Part shown: positions 7,364-16,391 of the stretch, in pieces | How positions within the stretch are numbered: the stretch's first letter is position 1 | How the letters are laid out: each line of letters starts with the position of its first letter | Origin: Candidatus Omnitrophota bacterium | GTDB taxonomy: Bacteria; Omnitrophota; Gorgyraeia; Gygaellales; Profunditerraquicolaceae | Length of the DNA stretch: 16,391 bases | Reading direction: 5' to 3' | Assembly (NCBI GenBank): GCA_028719265.1 | Contig: JAQUKF010000015.1 | Location: 1-16,391 of the forward strand | Translations under genes and position numbers: made by a program | Notes under the pieces: model-generated | The model's input: only the letters and a program-made list of their open reading frames with translations | What the model was told of the DNA's origin: nothing | The model's database searches: none

Positions 7364-10300
7364 TTGCCTTTAAAATCTTTCCAGGATTATATTTTGCCTC
7401 TTAAAATGCGCCTTGGCGCCTCTCTGGCTTGGAATAATAATGTTGAGGAACAGCCTCTGCGTGCTGAACTTTTCAGCATTGAGCAGTTCAAGACACATGC
7501 GAAAAACCTTGCCCAGGGGCACCTGGTCAGTTACAAAAAGGGGCGCAACAGGCTATTGTTGCGGCTGAAGAAGAATGAAAAGGTCCTTGCCGAGATCCAT
7601 GATCTCCTTAATGAGACCGGCAAATCCAAACGAAAGATCTCGCCGGCCGGAGAATGGCTTCTTGATAACTACTACCTTATTGAAGAACAAATAAGGCTTG
7701 CCCAGAAATACCTTCCGGAAAATTACATTCGTGAATTACCTTACCTTTCTCAGGGTGAGCTTGCCGGCTATCCGCGAGTTTATGAGCTGGCGATGGAGCT
7801 TGTTTCTCACGGTGACGGGCGGCTGGATATTCAGGGGCTTACGGAATTTGTCACGGCTTATCAAAGCGTCAGTTACCTGAAACTTGGCGAACTGTGGGCT
7901 ATTCCTATTATGTTAAGGCTGGCGCTTATTGAGAATTTAAGGCGTGTTTCTTCCCGTCTGATCGTGGCTCAAACGGAAAGGGATAAAGCGAATTATTGGG
8001 CGACGCGCATCCTGGACGTTTCGGCTAAAGATACCGACGGGGTAATTTTTGAAATTGCGGCGATGTCCAAGGCTAACCTGCTGCTTTCCGATGCTTTTGT
8101 CGCTGAATTCACGCGGCGCCTGCATGGCCAAAGCCAGGTACTTAATCTTCCTTTTACCTGGTTGGAAAAGAAGCTTTCGGAGCAGGGAGAGACTCTTGAC
8201 AGGATTATCCGGGCGACCAGCCAGAAACAGGCGGCGGACCAGGTCTCAATAGCCAATACGATCGGGAGCCTGCGTCTTCTGGGGGTTACTGATTGGCATG
8301 ATTTTGTCGAGGCGCTAAGCGTTGTCGAAAAGGTTCTGGGCCAGGATCCCTCGGGGGATTATACCCTGATGTCTTTTTCGACCCGTGATCGTTACCGGCA
8401 TGTAATTGAAAAGCTTTCTTTGAGAAGTAAGATCAAGGAAGAGGAGGTTGCGGCGCATGCGATCCGGATGGCGAAAAAGGCAAAAACGGAAAAAGGGTCT
8501 GACCATGTCACGGCGCATGTAGGTTTTTACCTTCTTGACCGGGGCCTGGAGCTTTTTTGTCGCGAATTGGGCTTGCATTTATCTTTACGCCAGTATCTTC
8601 AGGCGAAAAAAACTTTTTGGCCGTCTGTCCTGTTTTTTGGCTCCGTTACTTTGTTGACCCTTGCCTTGAGCGTAGGCATCCTTAATTGGATACAGCCTGC
8701 GGGGATATTAAGTTGGCCGTGGTTTGTCTTATTCGGGGTATCGCTTCTGCTTACGACAAGCCAGACGGTGGTTTCGCTGGTGAACTGGTTTTCTATGATA
8801 CTCGTGAGCCCCCAAGACCTTCCCCGGATGGATTTTTCGGAAGGGATCCCCGCGTATGCCCATACCCTGGCTGTAGTTCCTTGTATGCTTAGTGATATCC
8901 GGACAGTCGATTCTCTTCTCGAAGAATTGGAGGTTCGGTATCTAGCGAATATTGACCCGAATACGGATTTTGCGCTCTTGACGGATTTTTGCGATGCACC
9001 GCAGGAGACGATGCCTGAAGATGAGGCGCTTCTGGCGCAGGTCATAGACGGAATCGAAAAGTTGAATTACAAATACCGGTTGCAGAAAAATCATGTTTTC
9101 TGTCTTCTTCACAGGTCTCGCCGGTGGGATGAAAGAGAAAAGGTATGGATGGGGTATGAACGCAAGCGGGGTAAGCTCGGGGATCTGAACGCATTCCTTC
9201 GCGGAAAAGGCGAAGGACGGTTCAGTGTGGTTCTCGGCGATCCCCAGAGGCTTCAGGAAGTGAAATATGTTATTACGCTGGATGCAGACACCCGGATGTC
9301 CCGCAACGCGGCCCGGGAGCTCGTGGGGGTCATCGCGCATCCCTTGAACCGGGCGGTCTATGACGAGAAAAAACAACGGGTTGTTTCCGGATACGGGATT
9401 CTTCAGCCTCGGGTTGAACCCAGCTATCCCGGAGAAAATCCTTCATTGTTCGTGAAGATCTTTGGAGGGGATACGGGGATTGATCCTTATACCAAAGCGG
9501 TCTCCGATGTTTACCAGGATCTTTTCTTTGAAGGTTCTTTTATTGGCAAAGGGCTATATGATGTAGACGCGTTTGAAAGTTCCATGAAAGACCGCTTCCC
9601 GGAGAATTCTATATTAAGCCATGATCTTTTGGAGGGTTGTTATGCCCGTTCGGGGTTGGTGACGGATGTCCAATTCTACGAGGGATATCCCTCAGGGTAT
9701 CTTAAAGATTCAAGCCGCAGGCACCGTTGGATCCGCGGGGACTGGCAGATTGCTCCCTGGCTTTTTACTATGGTTCGCGGCCTCGGAGGCGCAAAAGTAA
9801 GAAATCCGATTTCTTTCCTGTCGCAATGGAAGATTGCGGATAATTTAAGACGCAGCCTTGTTCCTTTAGCGACGGTTATCTTGTTTTTATCAGGATGGAT
9901 GTTTTTTCAGCCGTCCTGGATATGGTCGGTTTTCGTGATTGTTCTTCTTGGTTTTCCGCTTGTCCCGATGTCTTTGGTGGAGGCGGTGAGGAAATCCGAG
10001 AATCTGACCTTTAAAACCCATTTTGGGTCGGTGTTGTCTTCATTTAAAAAGAACACGCTCCAGTTTTTCTTTTCACTTGTTTTCTTGCTGCACGAGGCGC
10101 TCTATTGCCTGGATGCGATCGTGCGTACTTTGTGGAGAATGTTTTTTTCGCGGAGACGTTTGTTAAAATGGAGGACTTTCCTTGAAATGGAAGCCTCCTT
10201 GTCGAACCATATTTCAGGTTATTACAAGAGTATGTTGTTGGCGCCGGTTGCCGCTGTTGTGCTGTTGGTTTGTTTTCTATTGTTATTTCCGCGTTTAGAC

Positions 10301-13300
10301 GGATTGGTTTTGGTTTTTTTAAGCCTATGGTTTGTTTCTCCCGCGATTGCTTATGGTATCAGTCAACCTGCCCTTGTCCGCAAGATTCTACTTTCCAAAG
10401 CGCAAACCATTTTCTTAAGGAAACTTGCCCGGAGGGATTGGGCGTTCTTTGAGAATTTTGTGACCGAAAAAAGCCATTGGCTGCCGCCGGATAATTTTCA
10501 GGAGGAGCCTATTAGCATCCTTGCCCATAGGACTTCTCCGACAAATATCGGCCTGTTGCTGCTTTCGAATTTGACGGCTTATGATTTTGGTTATGTTTCC
10601 ATGGGGATGATGTTCCACCGTACGGAGAAAACATTCGACACTCTTAATCTTATGGAAAGATTCAGGGGGCATTTTTACAACTGGTACGATACGGAGACGC
10701 TTAAGCCCCTGGCGCCTCTTTATATCTCATCGGTGGATAGCGGGAACCTGGCAGGCCATTTAATGGTTTTGCGTTCGGGGCTGGCGGAAATGAATTCACA
10801 TAAGATCATCTCTACGAAGATATTTGATGGGTTTAGGGATACCCTGGAGATATTGCGTCAAAGTGTGGCGGAGCTTGAAAAAAGCCAAAAGAGCGGCGTA
10901 GCCGGGTCCCTCCGGACAGTTTCCGAAAAGATCGAGCAATTTCAGGAAAAGGGCAGGTTTTCTCCCGCGCGCCTTTCAGAGGTTTATATGTTCCTGCGCC
11001 AGCTTTCAACGGATATCTCAAAGATTCTTTCGGGCCTGGACCAGAAACATTATGAGCACGGTAAAAAATGGGCCCGCGCCCTCGAGCGGCAATGTTACGA
11101 CTTCCTGGAGGATATGTCTTTTATCGCCCCTTGGATACTGCTTGCCCCGGAAATGCCGGGGATGTGGGATGAGGGGGATGATGAGCAACAGGAGCGGCTT
11201 ATTCAACTCCGGGAGTCTCTGCGGTACTTGGACGAGATCCCTGCGCTCGGGGAAGTGGCCAGGATTGAGCAGAAGCTGGTCCCGCTTATCGAGGAGATAA
11301 TGGGTGCTATGCGTGTTACGGATGATGAATCGAAAAGGGTATACGAATGGTTTTTGAAACTTCGCGACACTATTAAAGATGCCGGGACGCGATCCGCCGA
11401 AAGGATTAAGGCAATAGATTATATTGTGTTGCGGTGTAACGAAATTTCCGAAATAGAATATGAATTCCTGTATGACAAGGGCACGCACCTTTTATCTATC
11501 GGATATAATGTCAGCGAGCATAAGGTGGATCGGGGCTGTTATGACCTTCTGGCCTCTGAGGCCCGGTTTTGCAGCTTTGTCGCTATCGCCCAGGGGAAAA
11601 TGCCTCAGGACCATTGGTTCAAGCTCGGCCGGATGATCGCCAAATGCGAAGGAGACCCTGTGCTGGTTTCCTGGGGCGGGTCGATGTTTGAGTATCTTAT
11701 GCCCCTTTTGGTAATGCCGACCTATGCCGGGAGCCTGTTGGACCGGACCTATAAAGCTGCGGTCAGCGGCCAGATCCGGTATGCGGCCAAGAACAATATT
11801 CCCTGGGGGATATCAGAATCCGGTTACAATAAGATCGACTCGAATATGATTTATCAATATCATTCCTTTGGAGTTCCGGATATGGGTTTTAAGCGTGGCC
11901 TTGGGGAGGATTTGGTTGTAGCTCCGTATGCTTCTATGCTGGCCTTGATGGTGGAGCCGGAGAAGGCTTGCGAAAATCTCGAACGTTTATCCGAAGAAGG
12001 GGCAAGAGGAGTTTATGGCCTTTATGAAGCTATTGATTATACGCCAGCGCGCCTTGCTCCGGATGAAACACGAGTGGTCGTGAAATCCTACATGGCGCAT
12101 CATCAGGGGATGAGTTTGTTGTCTTTGTCTTATGTGCTTTTGGGCCGCCCTATGCAAAGGCGTTTTCTTGCGGAGCCGATGTTTAAATCAACTGAACTCC
12201 TGCTTCAAGAGCGTGTTCCGACCACCGAGCCGTTTCTTTATGATTTTGAAGTGACCGGAATGCTCAGAAAATTCGGAGACAAGGAAACCCTTTTGAGAGT
12301 GTTTACGACTTCTCAAACTCCGGTACCTGAAGTCCACCCTCTATCTAACGGCCGTTACCATGTAATGGTCACTAACTCTGGAGGAGGCTATAGCCGATGG
12401 CAAAATATAGCCGTTACGCGCTGGAGAGAAGATTCAGCCTTGGATAATGACGGAACATTTATTTATCTTAGGGATGTGGAGTCCGGGCAATTCTGGTCAT
12501 CGGCATATCAGCCTACGCAAAAAATTCCCAAGAACTATGAAGCCTTGTTTTCCCAAGCTTGGGCGGAGTTCAAGCGCAGGGACTATCAGATTGAGACGCA
12601 TACTGAGATTGCAGTTTCTCCGGAAGATGATATCGAGCTGCGCAGGGTGACGATCACCAACAGGTCCCGCAACAAGCGTGTCATTGAGGTGACAAGTTAT
12701 GCGGAAGTCGTTCTAAATGATCCTGCAAGCGATCAGGACCACCGGGCGTTTAGCAATTTATTTGTACAGACCGAAATTATCAGGACTCACCAGGCGATCC
12801 TTTGCCGGCGCAGGCCGCGCTCCGATGAAGAAACGTTTCCATGGATGTTGCACTTGATGGCGGTCCATGGAAATGCAGTCTTGGGTGCTTCATATGAGAC
12901 AGACCGTAGCAAGTTTATTGGGCGAGGCCGCACCGTGGCTGATCCCGTGGCGATGAAAGGGCCTGGTCAGCTTTTGGACAGCGAGGGTTCTGTGCTTGAT
13001 CCGATTGTTTCGATACGTAGCCGTATTGAATTGGCTCCGGACGAATCAGCGGTTATTGATTATGTGACCGGAATATGCGAGAGCCGGGAGGCGGCACAGG
13101 CGCTGATGGAAAAATACCGGGACAGGAACCTTGCCGACCGTGTTTTTAATCTGGCCTGGACCCAGGGACAGGTTGCTTTGCAGCAGATCAATGCGACAGA
13201 GGCGGCTGCACAGCTCTATGGCCGCCTGGCAAGTGCCATTTTGTACGCTAATCCCGCCTGGCGGGCGAGCGCAAGTATTTTGCGGCGGAATAACCGTGGC

Positions 13301-16153
13301 CAGCCCGATCTTTGGGGATATAGTATCTCCGGGGACCTGCCGATTGTCCTGGTGCGTATCGAAAATCAGGATAATATTGATTTGGTCGTACAGATGATGC
13401 AGGCGCATTCCTATTGGCAAATGAAAGGTTTGGCGGTTGATCTTCTTATATGGAATGAAGATAGTTCTATTTATCGTGATAGCCTGGGGGAGAAAATCAA
13501 CGGGTTGATTGTTGCCAGCACTAAGGACAGGGCGGGTCATAATGGCGGTATTTTTTTAAGGCGTGCTGATCAGATGTCGGATGAAGACCGGATCCTTATG
13601 CAAACGGTTGCCCGGATCATTATTTCGGACCGTGGTGGCACGCTGGAGGAGCAGTTAGAGGATATGAGGCAGCCCAAGGTTAATTTTCTGCCATTTGTTC
13701 CGATCAGGAAAGATGATTGGGAGGAAGAAATCAAAGGACCTGTGGAGCGTTCTGATCTTGTTTATTTTAATGGCGTTGGCGGTTTTACCGGGGATGGCCG
13801 GGAATACGTAATTACTACCTCAAGCTTAAAGGCTACTCCTGCTCCGTGGGTCAATGTCTTGGCGAATCGGAATTTTGGCACGGTGATCTCTGAAAGCGGG
13901 AGTGCCTATACCTGGAGCGAGAACGCGCATGAGTTCCGCTTAACACCCTGGAAGAATGATTCTGTTTCGGATGCCTCGGGAGAAGCGTTTTATATCCGCG
14001 ATGACGAGAGCGGGAGATTTTGGTCTCCGACTCCTCTTCCGGCTATGGGCAAAACCAGTTATACCTCGCGCCATGGATTCGGCTATAGCGTTTTTGAACA
14101 CACCGAAAACGGGATCGTTTCCGAATTGACGGTATTTGTTTCCCTGGAGGATCAGGTTAAATTTTCGGTCTTAAAGATCAGAAATATCTCCGGGCGCCGG
14201 AGGCATATTTCCGCGACGGATTATTGCGAACTGGTGATGGGCACCTTCCGGGATAAGTACCATATGCATATTTTGACTGAGATTGATCCTAAGAGCGGCG
14301 CGCTTCTTGCTCGTAATCCTTATAACAAAGAATTTCCGAACCGGGCGGTTTTCCTGGATGTCAGCGAGCCGGTGCGTTTCGTGACCGGGGACCGGATTGA
14401 GTTTATCGGCAGGAATGGGACGATGACATCGCCTTCCGTAATGCGCAGGGACAGGCTTTCCGGAAAAGTGGGTGCTGGGATTGATCCCTGCCTTGCTGCG
14501 CAGGTCAAATTTGAGCTTGAGGATGGCCAGCAGAAGGAGATCATTTTTACTTTTGGTTCCGGAAAAACAGTGGATGAGGCGCGGGAACTTGTACGGCGTT
14601 TTAGCGGTATAGAAGCAGCGCACCAGGAACTTGAAAAGGTGTGGGAATGCTGGAAACGTATTTTGGGTGTTGTGTATGTGGAAACGTCTGACCAGTCAAT
14701 TAATTTTCTAGTTAACGGCTGGCTGCAATATCAGATTATCAGCTGCCGCCTTATGGGGCGAAGCGGTTTTTATCAATCAGGCGGGGCTTTTGGTTTTCGT
14801 GACCAGCTTCAGGATGTGATGGCGCTGATCCATTCCAGGCCCGAAATGGTCCGGGAACAATTGCTGACTTTTGCCGCGCACCAGTTTGTGGAGGGGGATG
14901 TGCAGCACTGGTGGCATCCGCCTTCTGGCCGCGGGGTCCGCAGCCGGTGTTCTGACGATTATTTATGGCTACCGTTGGTGACCTGTTTGTATGTTGAAAA
15001 GATCGGGGATACGGGGATTCTTGATGAAACAGTGGGGTTTCTGGAAGGGCCACTGCTTAAACAGGGAGAAGAATCTTATTATGACATCTCTAGAATCTCC
15101 CCTAGTACCGGGACGCTTTATGATCATTGTGTTTTAAGCGTAAAAAGGGGTTTGAAATTTGGCGTTCATGGCCTTCCTCTTATGGGAAGCGGAGATTGGA
15201 ATGACGGGATGAATCTTGTTGGGCGTGAAGGTAAAGGTGAAAGTGTCTGGCTTGCTTTTTTTCTTTTTGACATCTTGAAGTCGATGGCGGCCCTGGCAGG
15301 CCGGCGCGCGGATAAGGCTTTTGCGGAATTTTGCCTAGCGGAGGCGGAGAAGCTCGTTCGGAATATTGAAGAGCATGCCTGGGACGGCCAGTGGTATCGC
15401 CGGGCTTATTTTGACAATGGAGAATCCCTGGGTTCTTCTTCAAACAGCGAATGCCGGATTGATTCGATCCCGCAATCCTGGGCAGTCATTTCGGGCGCGG
15501 CCCGGGAGGAAAGGGCCAGTATGGCCATGGATCAGGTGGATCGGCAGCTTGTTGACAGGAAGCAGGCGCTGGTGAGATTGTTTGATCCTCCTTTTGACAA
15601 GGCTTCTCCTAATCCGGGATACATCAAAGGTTATCTCCCAGGGGTGAGGGAGAACGGGGGGCAGTATACGCATGCTGCGGTCTGGGCGGCGATCGCGTTT
15701 GCGGTTTTAGGGGATAAAAAACGGGCCTGGGAGTTGTTTGATATAATTAACCCTGTGCACCATTCCGATACCGTGGATAAGTGCGCCGTTTATAAGGTGG
15801 AGCCGTTCGTAATGGCCGCAGATGTTTATGCTTCTTTTGGTCTTGCCGGGCGGGGGGGATGGACTTGGTACACTGGATCCGCAGCCTGGATGTATCAACT
15901 TATCGTGAAGTATCTGCTGGGTATCCGGCTGGAAGTAGATAAGATTTATTTTCAGCCGTGCCTTCCCGCGGACTGGTCCTCCTGGAAACTGCATTACCGG
16001 TACCGGGAGACATTCTATCATATTAATTTCGCATGTTCCGGATCAGGCGATCGTGTAACTTCTATCGAAGTGGATGGTGCCGCGCAGGAGGAGATGGCGG
16101 TGAGGCTTATTGATGACCGGATAGATCATTCGGTGGCAGTGAAGATCGGATAA
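7364..16153 (+). CDS. ndvB: Cyclic beta-1,2-glucan synthase (NdvB/ChvB/Cgs type)
   Basis: Giant inner-membrane enzyme of 2,929 residues (Brucella Cgs and Sinorhizobium NdvB have about 2,830-2,870) that makes cyclic beta-1,2-glucan from UDP-glucose. Modules in order: N-terminal region (1-415); two membrane helices (about 418-440, 453-476); GT84 glycosyltransferase (about 495-800) with DADT at 640-643, SFIGKGLYDV, HDLLEG at 753-758 and RWIRGDWQ at 788-795; more membrane helices (about 832-852, 855-880, 957-976, 981-1001, with a weaker one near 900-917); the glycoamylase-like domain linked to cyclisation (about 1100-1640), including PWGISESGY (1480-1488, Glu1485 a likely key acid); and a GH94-type phosphorylase region with two beta-sandwich units (from about 1650 and 2130) and an (alpha/alpha)6 barrel with FGFRDQ (2476-2481) and GSGDWNDGM (2608-2616), whose Asp should be the catalytic acid. 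This last part controls chain length in Brucella. No domain appears broken. No glucan exporter (NdvA/Cgt) gene is in the window. Confidence 0.93.
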   Translation: MPLKSFQDYILPLKMRLGASLAWNNNVEEQPLRAELFSIEQFKTHAKNLAQGHLVSYKKGRNRLLLRLKKNEKVLAEIHDLLNETGKSKRKISPAGEWLLDNYYLIEEQIRLAQKYLPENYIRELPYLSQGELAGYPRVYELAMELVSHGDGRLDIQGLTEFVTAYQSVSYLKLGELWAIPIMLRLALIENLRRVSSRLIVAQTERDKANYWATRILDVSAKDTDGVIFEIAAMSKANLLLSDAFVAEFTRRLHGQSQVLNLPFTWLEKKLSEQGETLDRIIRATSQKQAADQVSIANTIGSLRLLGVTDWHDFVEALSVVEKVLGQDPSGDYTLMSFSTRDRYRHVIEKLSLRSKIKEEEVAAHAIRMAKKAKTEKGSDHVTAHVGFYLLDRGLELFCRELGLHLSLRQYLQAKKTFWPSVLFFGSVTLLTLALSVGILNWIQPAGILSWPWFVLFGVSLLLTTSQTVVSLVNWFSMILVSPQDLPRMDFSEGIPAYAHTLAVVPCMLSDIRTVDSLLEELEVRYLANIDPNTDFALLTDFCDAPQETMPEDEALLAQVIDGIEKLNYKYRLQKNHVFCLLHRSRRWDEREKVWMGYERKRGKLGDLNAFLRGKGEGRFSVVLGDPQRLQEVKYVITLDADTRMSRNAARELVGVIAHPLNRAVYDEKKQRVVSGYGILQPRVEPSYPGENPSLFVKIFGGDTGIDPYTKAVSDVYQDLFFEGSFIGKGLYDVDAFESSMKDRFPENSILSHDLLEGCYARSGLVTDVQFYEGYPSGYLKDSSRRHRWIRGDWQIAPWLFTMVRGLGGAKVRNPISFLSQWKIADNLRRSLVPLATVILFLSGWMFFQPSWIWSVFVIVLLGFPLVPMSLVEAVRKSENLTFKTHFGSVLSSFKKNTLQFFFSLVFLLHEALYCLDAIVRTLWRMFFSRRRLLKWRTFLEMEASLSNHISGYYKSMLLAPVAAVVLLVCFLLLFPRLDGLVLVFLSLWFVSPAIAYGISQPALVRKILLSKAQTIFLRKLARRDWAFFENFVTEKSHWLPPDNFQEEPISILAHRTSPTNIGLLLLSNLTAYDFGYVSMGMMFHRTEKTFDTLNLMERFRGHFYNWYDTETLKPLAPLYISSVDSGNLAGHLMVLRSGLAEMNSHKIISTKIFDGFRDTLEILRQSVAELEKSQKSGVAGSLRTVSEKIEQFQEKGRFSPARLSEVYMFLRQLSTDISKILSGLDQKHYEHGKKWARALERQCYDFLEDMSFIAPWILLAPEMPGMWDEGDDEQQERLIQLRESLRYLDEIPALGEVARIEQKLVPLIEEIMGAMRVTDDESKRVYEWFLKLRDTIKDAGTRSAERIKAIDYIVLRCNEISEIEYEFLYDKGTHLLSIGYNVSEHKVDRGCYDLLASEARFCSFVAIAQGKMPQDHWFKLGRMIAKCEGDPVLVSWGGSMFEYLMPLLVMPTYAGSLLDRTYKAAVSGQIRYAAKNNIPWGISESGYNKIDSNMIYQYHSFGVPDMGFKRGLGEDLVVAPYASMLALMVEPEKACENLERLSEEGARGVYGLYEAIDYTPARLAPDETRVVVKSYMAHHQGMSLLSLSYVLLGRPMQRRFLAEPMFKSTELLLQERVPTTEPFLYDFEVTGMLRKFGDKETLLRVFTTSQTPVPEVHPLSNGRYHVMVTNSGGGYSRWQNIAVTRWREDSALDNDGTFIYLRDVESGQFWSSAYQPTQKIPKNYEALFSQAWAEFKRRDYQIETHTEIAVSPEDDIELRRVTITNRSRNKRVIEVTSYAEVVLNDPASDQDHRAFSNLFVQTEIIRTHQAILCRRRPRSDEETFPWMLHLMAVHGNAVLGASYETDRSKFIGRGRTVADPVAMKGPGQLLDSEGSVLDPIVSIRSRIELAPDESAVIDYVTGICESREAAQALMEKYRDRNLADRVFNLAWTQGQVALQQINATEAAAQLYGRLASAILYANPAWRASASILRRNNRGQPDLWGYSISGDLPIVLVRIENQDNIDLVVQMMQAHSYWQMKGLAVDLLIWNEDSSIYRDSLGEKINGLIVASTKDRAGHNGGIFLRRADQMSDEDRILMQTVARIIISDRGGTLEEQLEDMRQPKVNFLPFVPIRKDDWEEEIKGPVERSDLVYFNGVGGFTGDGREYVITTSSLKATPAPWVNVLANRNFGTVISESGSAYTWSENAHEFRLTPWKNDSVSDASGEAFYIRDDESGRFWSPTPLPAMGKTSYTSRHGFGYSVFEHTENGIVSELTVFVSLEDQVKFSVLKIRNISGRRRHISATDYCELVMGTFRDKYHMHILTEIDPKSGALLARNPYNKEFPNRAVFLDVSEPVRFVTGDRIEFIGRNGTMTSPSVMRRDRLSGKVGAGIDPCLAAQVKFELEDGQQKEIIFTFGSGKTVDEARELVRRFSGIEAAHQELEKVWECWKRILGVVYVETSDQSINFLVNGWLQYQIISCRLMGRSGFYQSGGAFGFRDQLQDVMALIHSRPEMVREQLLTFAAHQFVEGDVQHWWHPPSGRGVRSRCSDDYLWLPLVTCLYVEKIGDTGILDETVGFLEGPLLKQGEESYYDISRISPSTGTLYDHCVLSVKRGLKFGVHGLPLMGSGDWNDGMNLVGREGKGESVWLAFFLFDILKSMAALAGRRADKAFAEFCLAEAEKLVRNIEEHAWDGQWYRRAYFDNGESLGSSSNSECRIDSIPQSWAVISGAAREERASMAMDQVDRQLVDRKQALVRLFDPPFDKASPNPGYIKGYLPGVRENGGQYTHAAVWAAIAFAVLGDKKRAWELFDIINPVHHSDTVDKCAVYKVEPFVMAADVYASFGLAGRGGWTWYTGSAAWMYQLIVKYLLGIRLEVDKIYFQPCLPADWSSWKLHYRYRETFYHINFACSGSGDRVTSIEVDGAAQEEMAVRLIDDRIDHSVAVKIG

Positions 16154-16196
16154 TTACAAAAAATAAGTATGATATTCTTGAATTCCAAATAAGATA

Positions 16197-16391
16197 ATGC
16201 TTGAAGGCTTGATTGAAACAAAAAACGGTAAAATTTGGTATAGCGGATACGGCGAAGATAAAAAGGGTGTACCGTTACTTGTATTGCACGGTGGCCCGGG
16301 ATTTTTAAGCATGCCGGAAGTGGTAAAAGACCTTTCTGACCAAAGGCCGGTCTATTTTTATGACCAACTTGGTTGCGGCAGGAGCGATAGG
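16197..16391 (+). CDS. Proline iminopeptidase-like alpha/beta hydrolase (3' end outside window)
   Basis: The first 65 residues of a gene that runs off the window. Motifs are those of the proline iminopeptidase branch (peptidase family S33) of alpha/beta hydrolases: HGGPG at residues 31-35, which forms the oxyanion hole, and DQLGCGRSD at 56-64, a signature that follows in these enzymes. The catalytic serine, aspartate and histidine would lie beyond the window. The frame is closed by an upstream stop (TGA at 16179), so the ATG at 16197 is the only good start, although no clear ribosome site precedes it. The gap to the glucan synthase stop is 43 bases with no terminator, so the two may share a transcript. 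Such enzymes free N-terminal proline from peptides, but related hydrolases act on other amides or esters. The family is likely; the substrate is not certain. Confidence 0.8.
   Translation, partial: MLEGLIETKNGKIWYSGYGEDKKGVPLLVLHGGPGFLSMPEVVKDLSDQRPVYFYDQLGCGRSDR

Noticed and set aside
485..16021. Numerous open frames of 60-164 codons on the minus strand and in alternative + frames.
   Set aside because: They lie inside strongly supported genes, show no recognisable domains or ribosome sites, and have compositions expected of shadow frames.

Overview
The window reads as a typical piece of chromosome from a Gram-negative (diderm) bacterium. It encodes a three-part RND efflux pump whose adaptor and outer-membrane channel both carry lipoprotein signals, and a very large cyclic beta-1,2-glucan synthase, an enzyme whose product is best known from the periplasm of diderms. 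I cannot place the organism from this sequence alone. Moderate GC content, UUG starts on two genes and a small AbrB protein next to a pump would suit an uncultured candidate-phylum bacterium (Omnitrophota-like) as well as a proteobacterium; that is a weak inference.

All genes lie on the + strand, in two blocks. Block 1 (6-7102) looks like one operon: an AbrB/MazE-type DNA-binding protein, an AcrA/MexA-type periplasmic adaptor, an AcrB-type inner-membrane RND transporter, an OprM/TolC-type outer-membrane lipoprotein, and a SAM-dependent methyltransferase. Junctions are tight: the AbrB stop lies at or just before the adaptor start, the transporter stop is 1 base before the channel ATG, and the channel stop overlaps the putative UUG start of the methyltransferase. 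The adaptor, transporter and channel should form an envelope-spanning, proton-driven pump. The AbrB protein is a plausible local regulator. The methyltransferase may modify the pump substrate or a co-produced metabolite, but its substrate is unknown. The block ends at a clear Rho-independent terminator (7148-7180).

The 261-base gap (7103-7363) holds the terminator, a short GC-rich stretch with possible small hairpins, a TATAAT -10-like box and a strong Shine-Dalgarno sequence. Block 2 (7364-16391) starts with an 8.8 kb gene for a 2,929-residue NdvB/ChvB/Cgs-type synthase with all expected modules: an N-terminal region, membrane segments, a GT84 glycosyltransferase, a cyclisation (glycoamylase-like) domain and a GH94-type phosphorylase region. 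After 43 bases comes the start of a proline iminopeptidase-like alpha/beta hydrolase, cut off by the window end.

I see no tRNA, rRNA, CRISPR array, insertion sequence or phage gene. The points most worth following are the methyltransferase and AbrB partners of the pump, the altered drug-pocket residues of the transporter, and the stand-alone cyclic glucan synthase.
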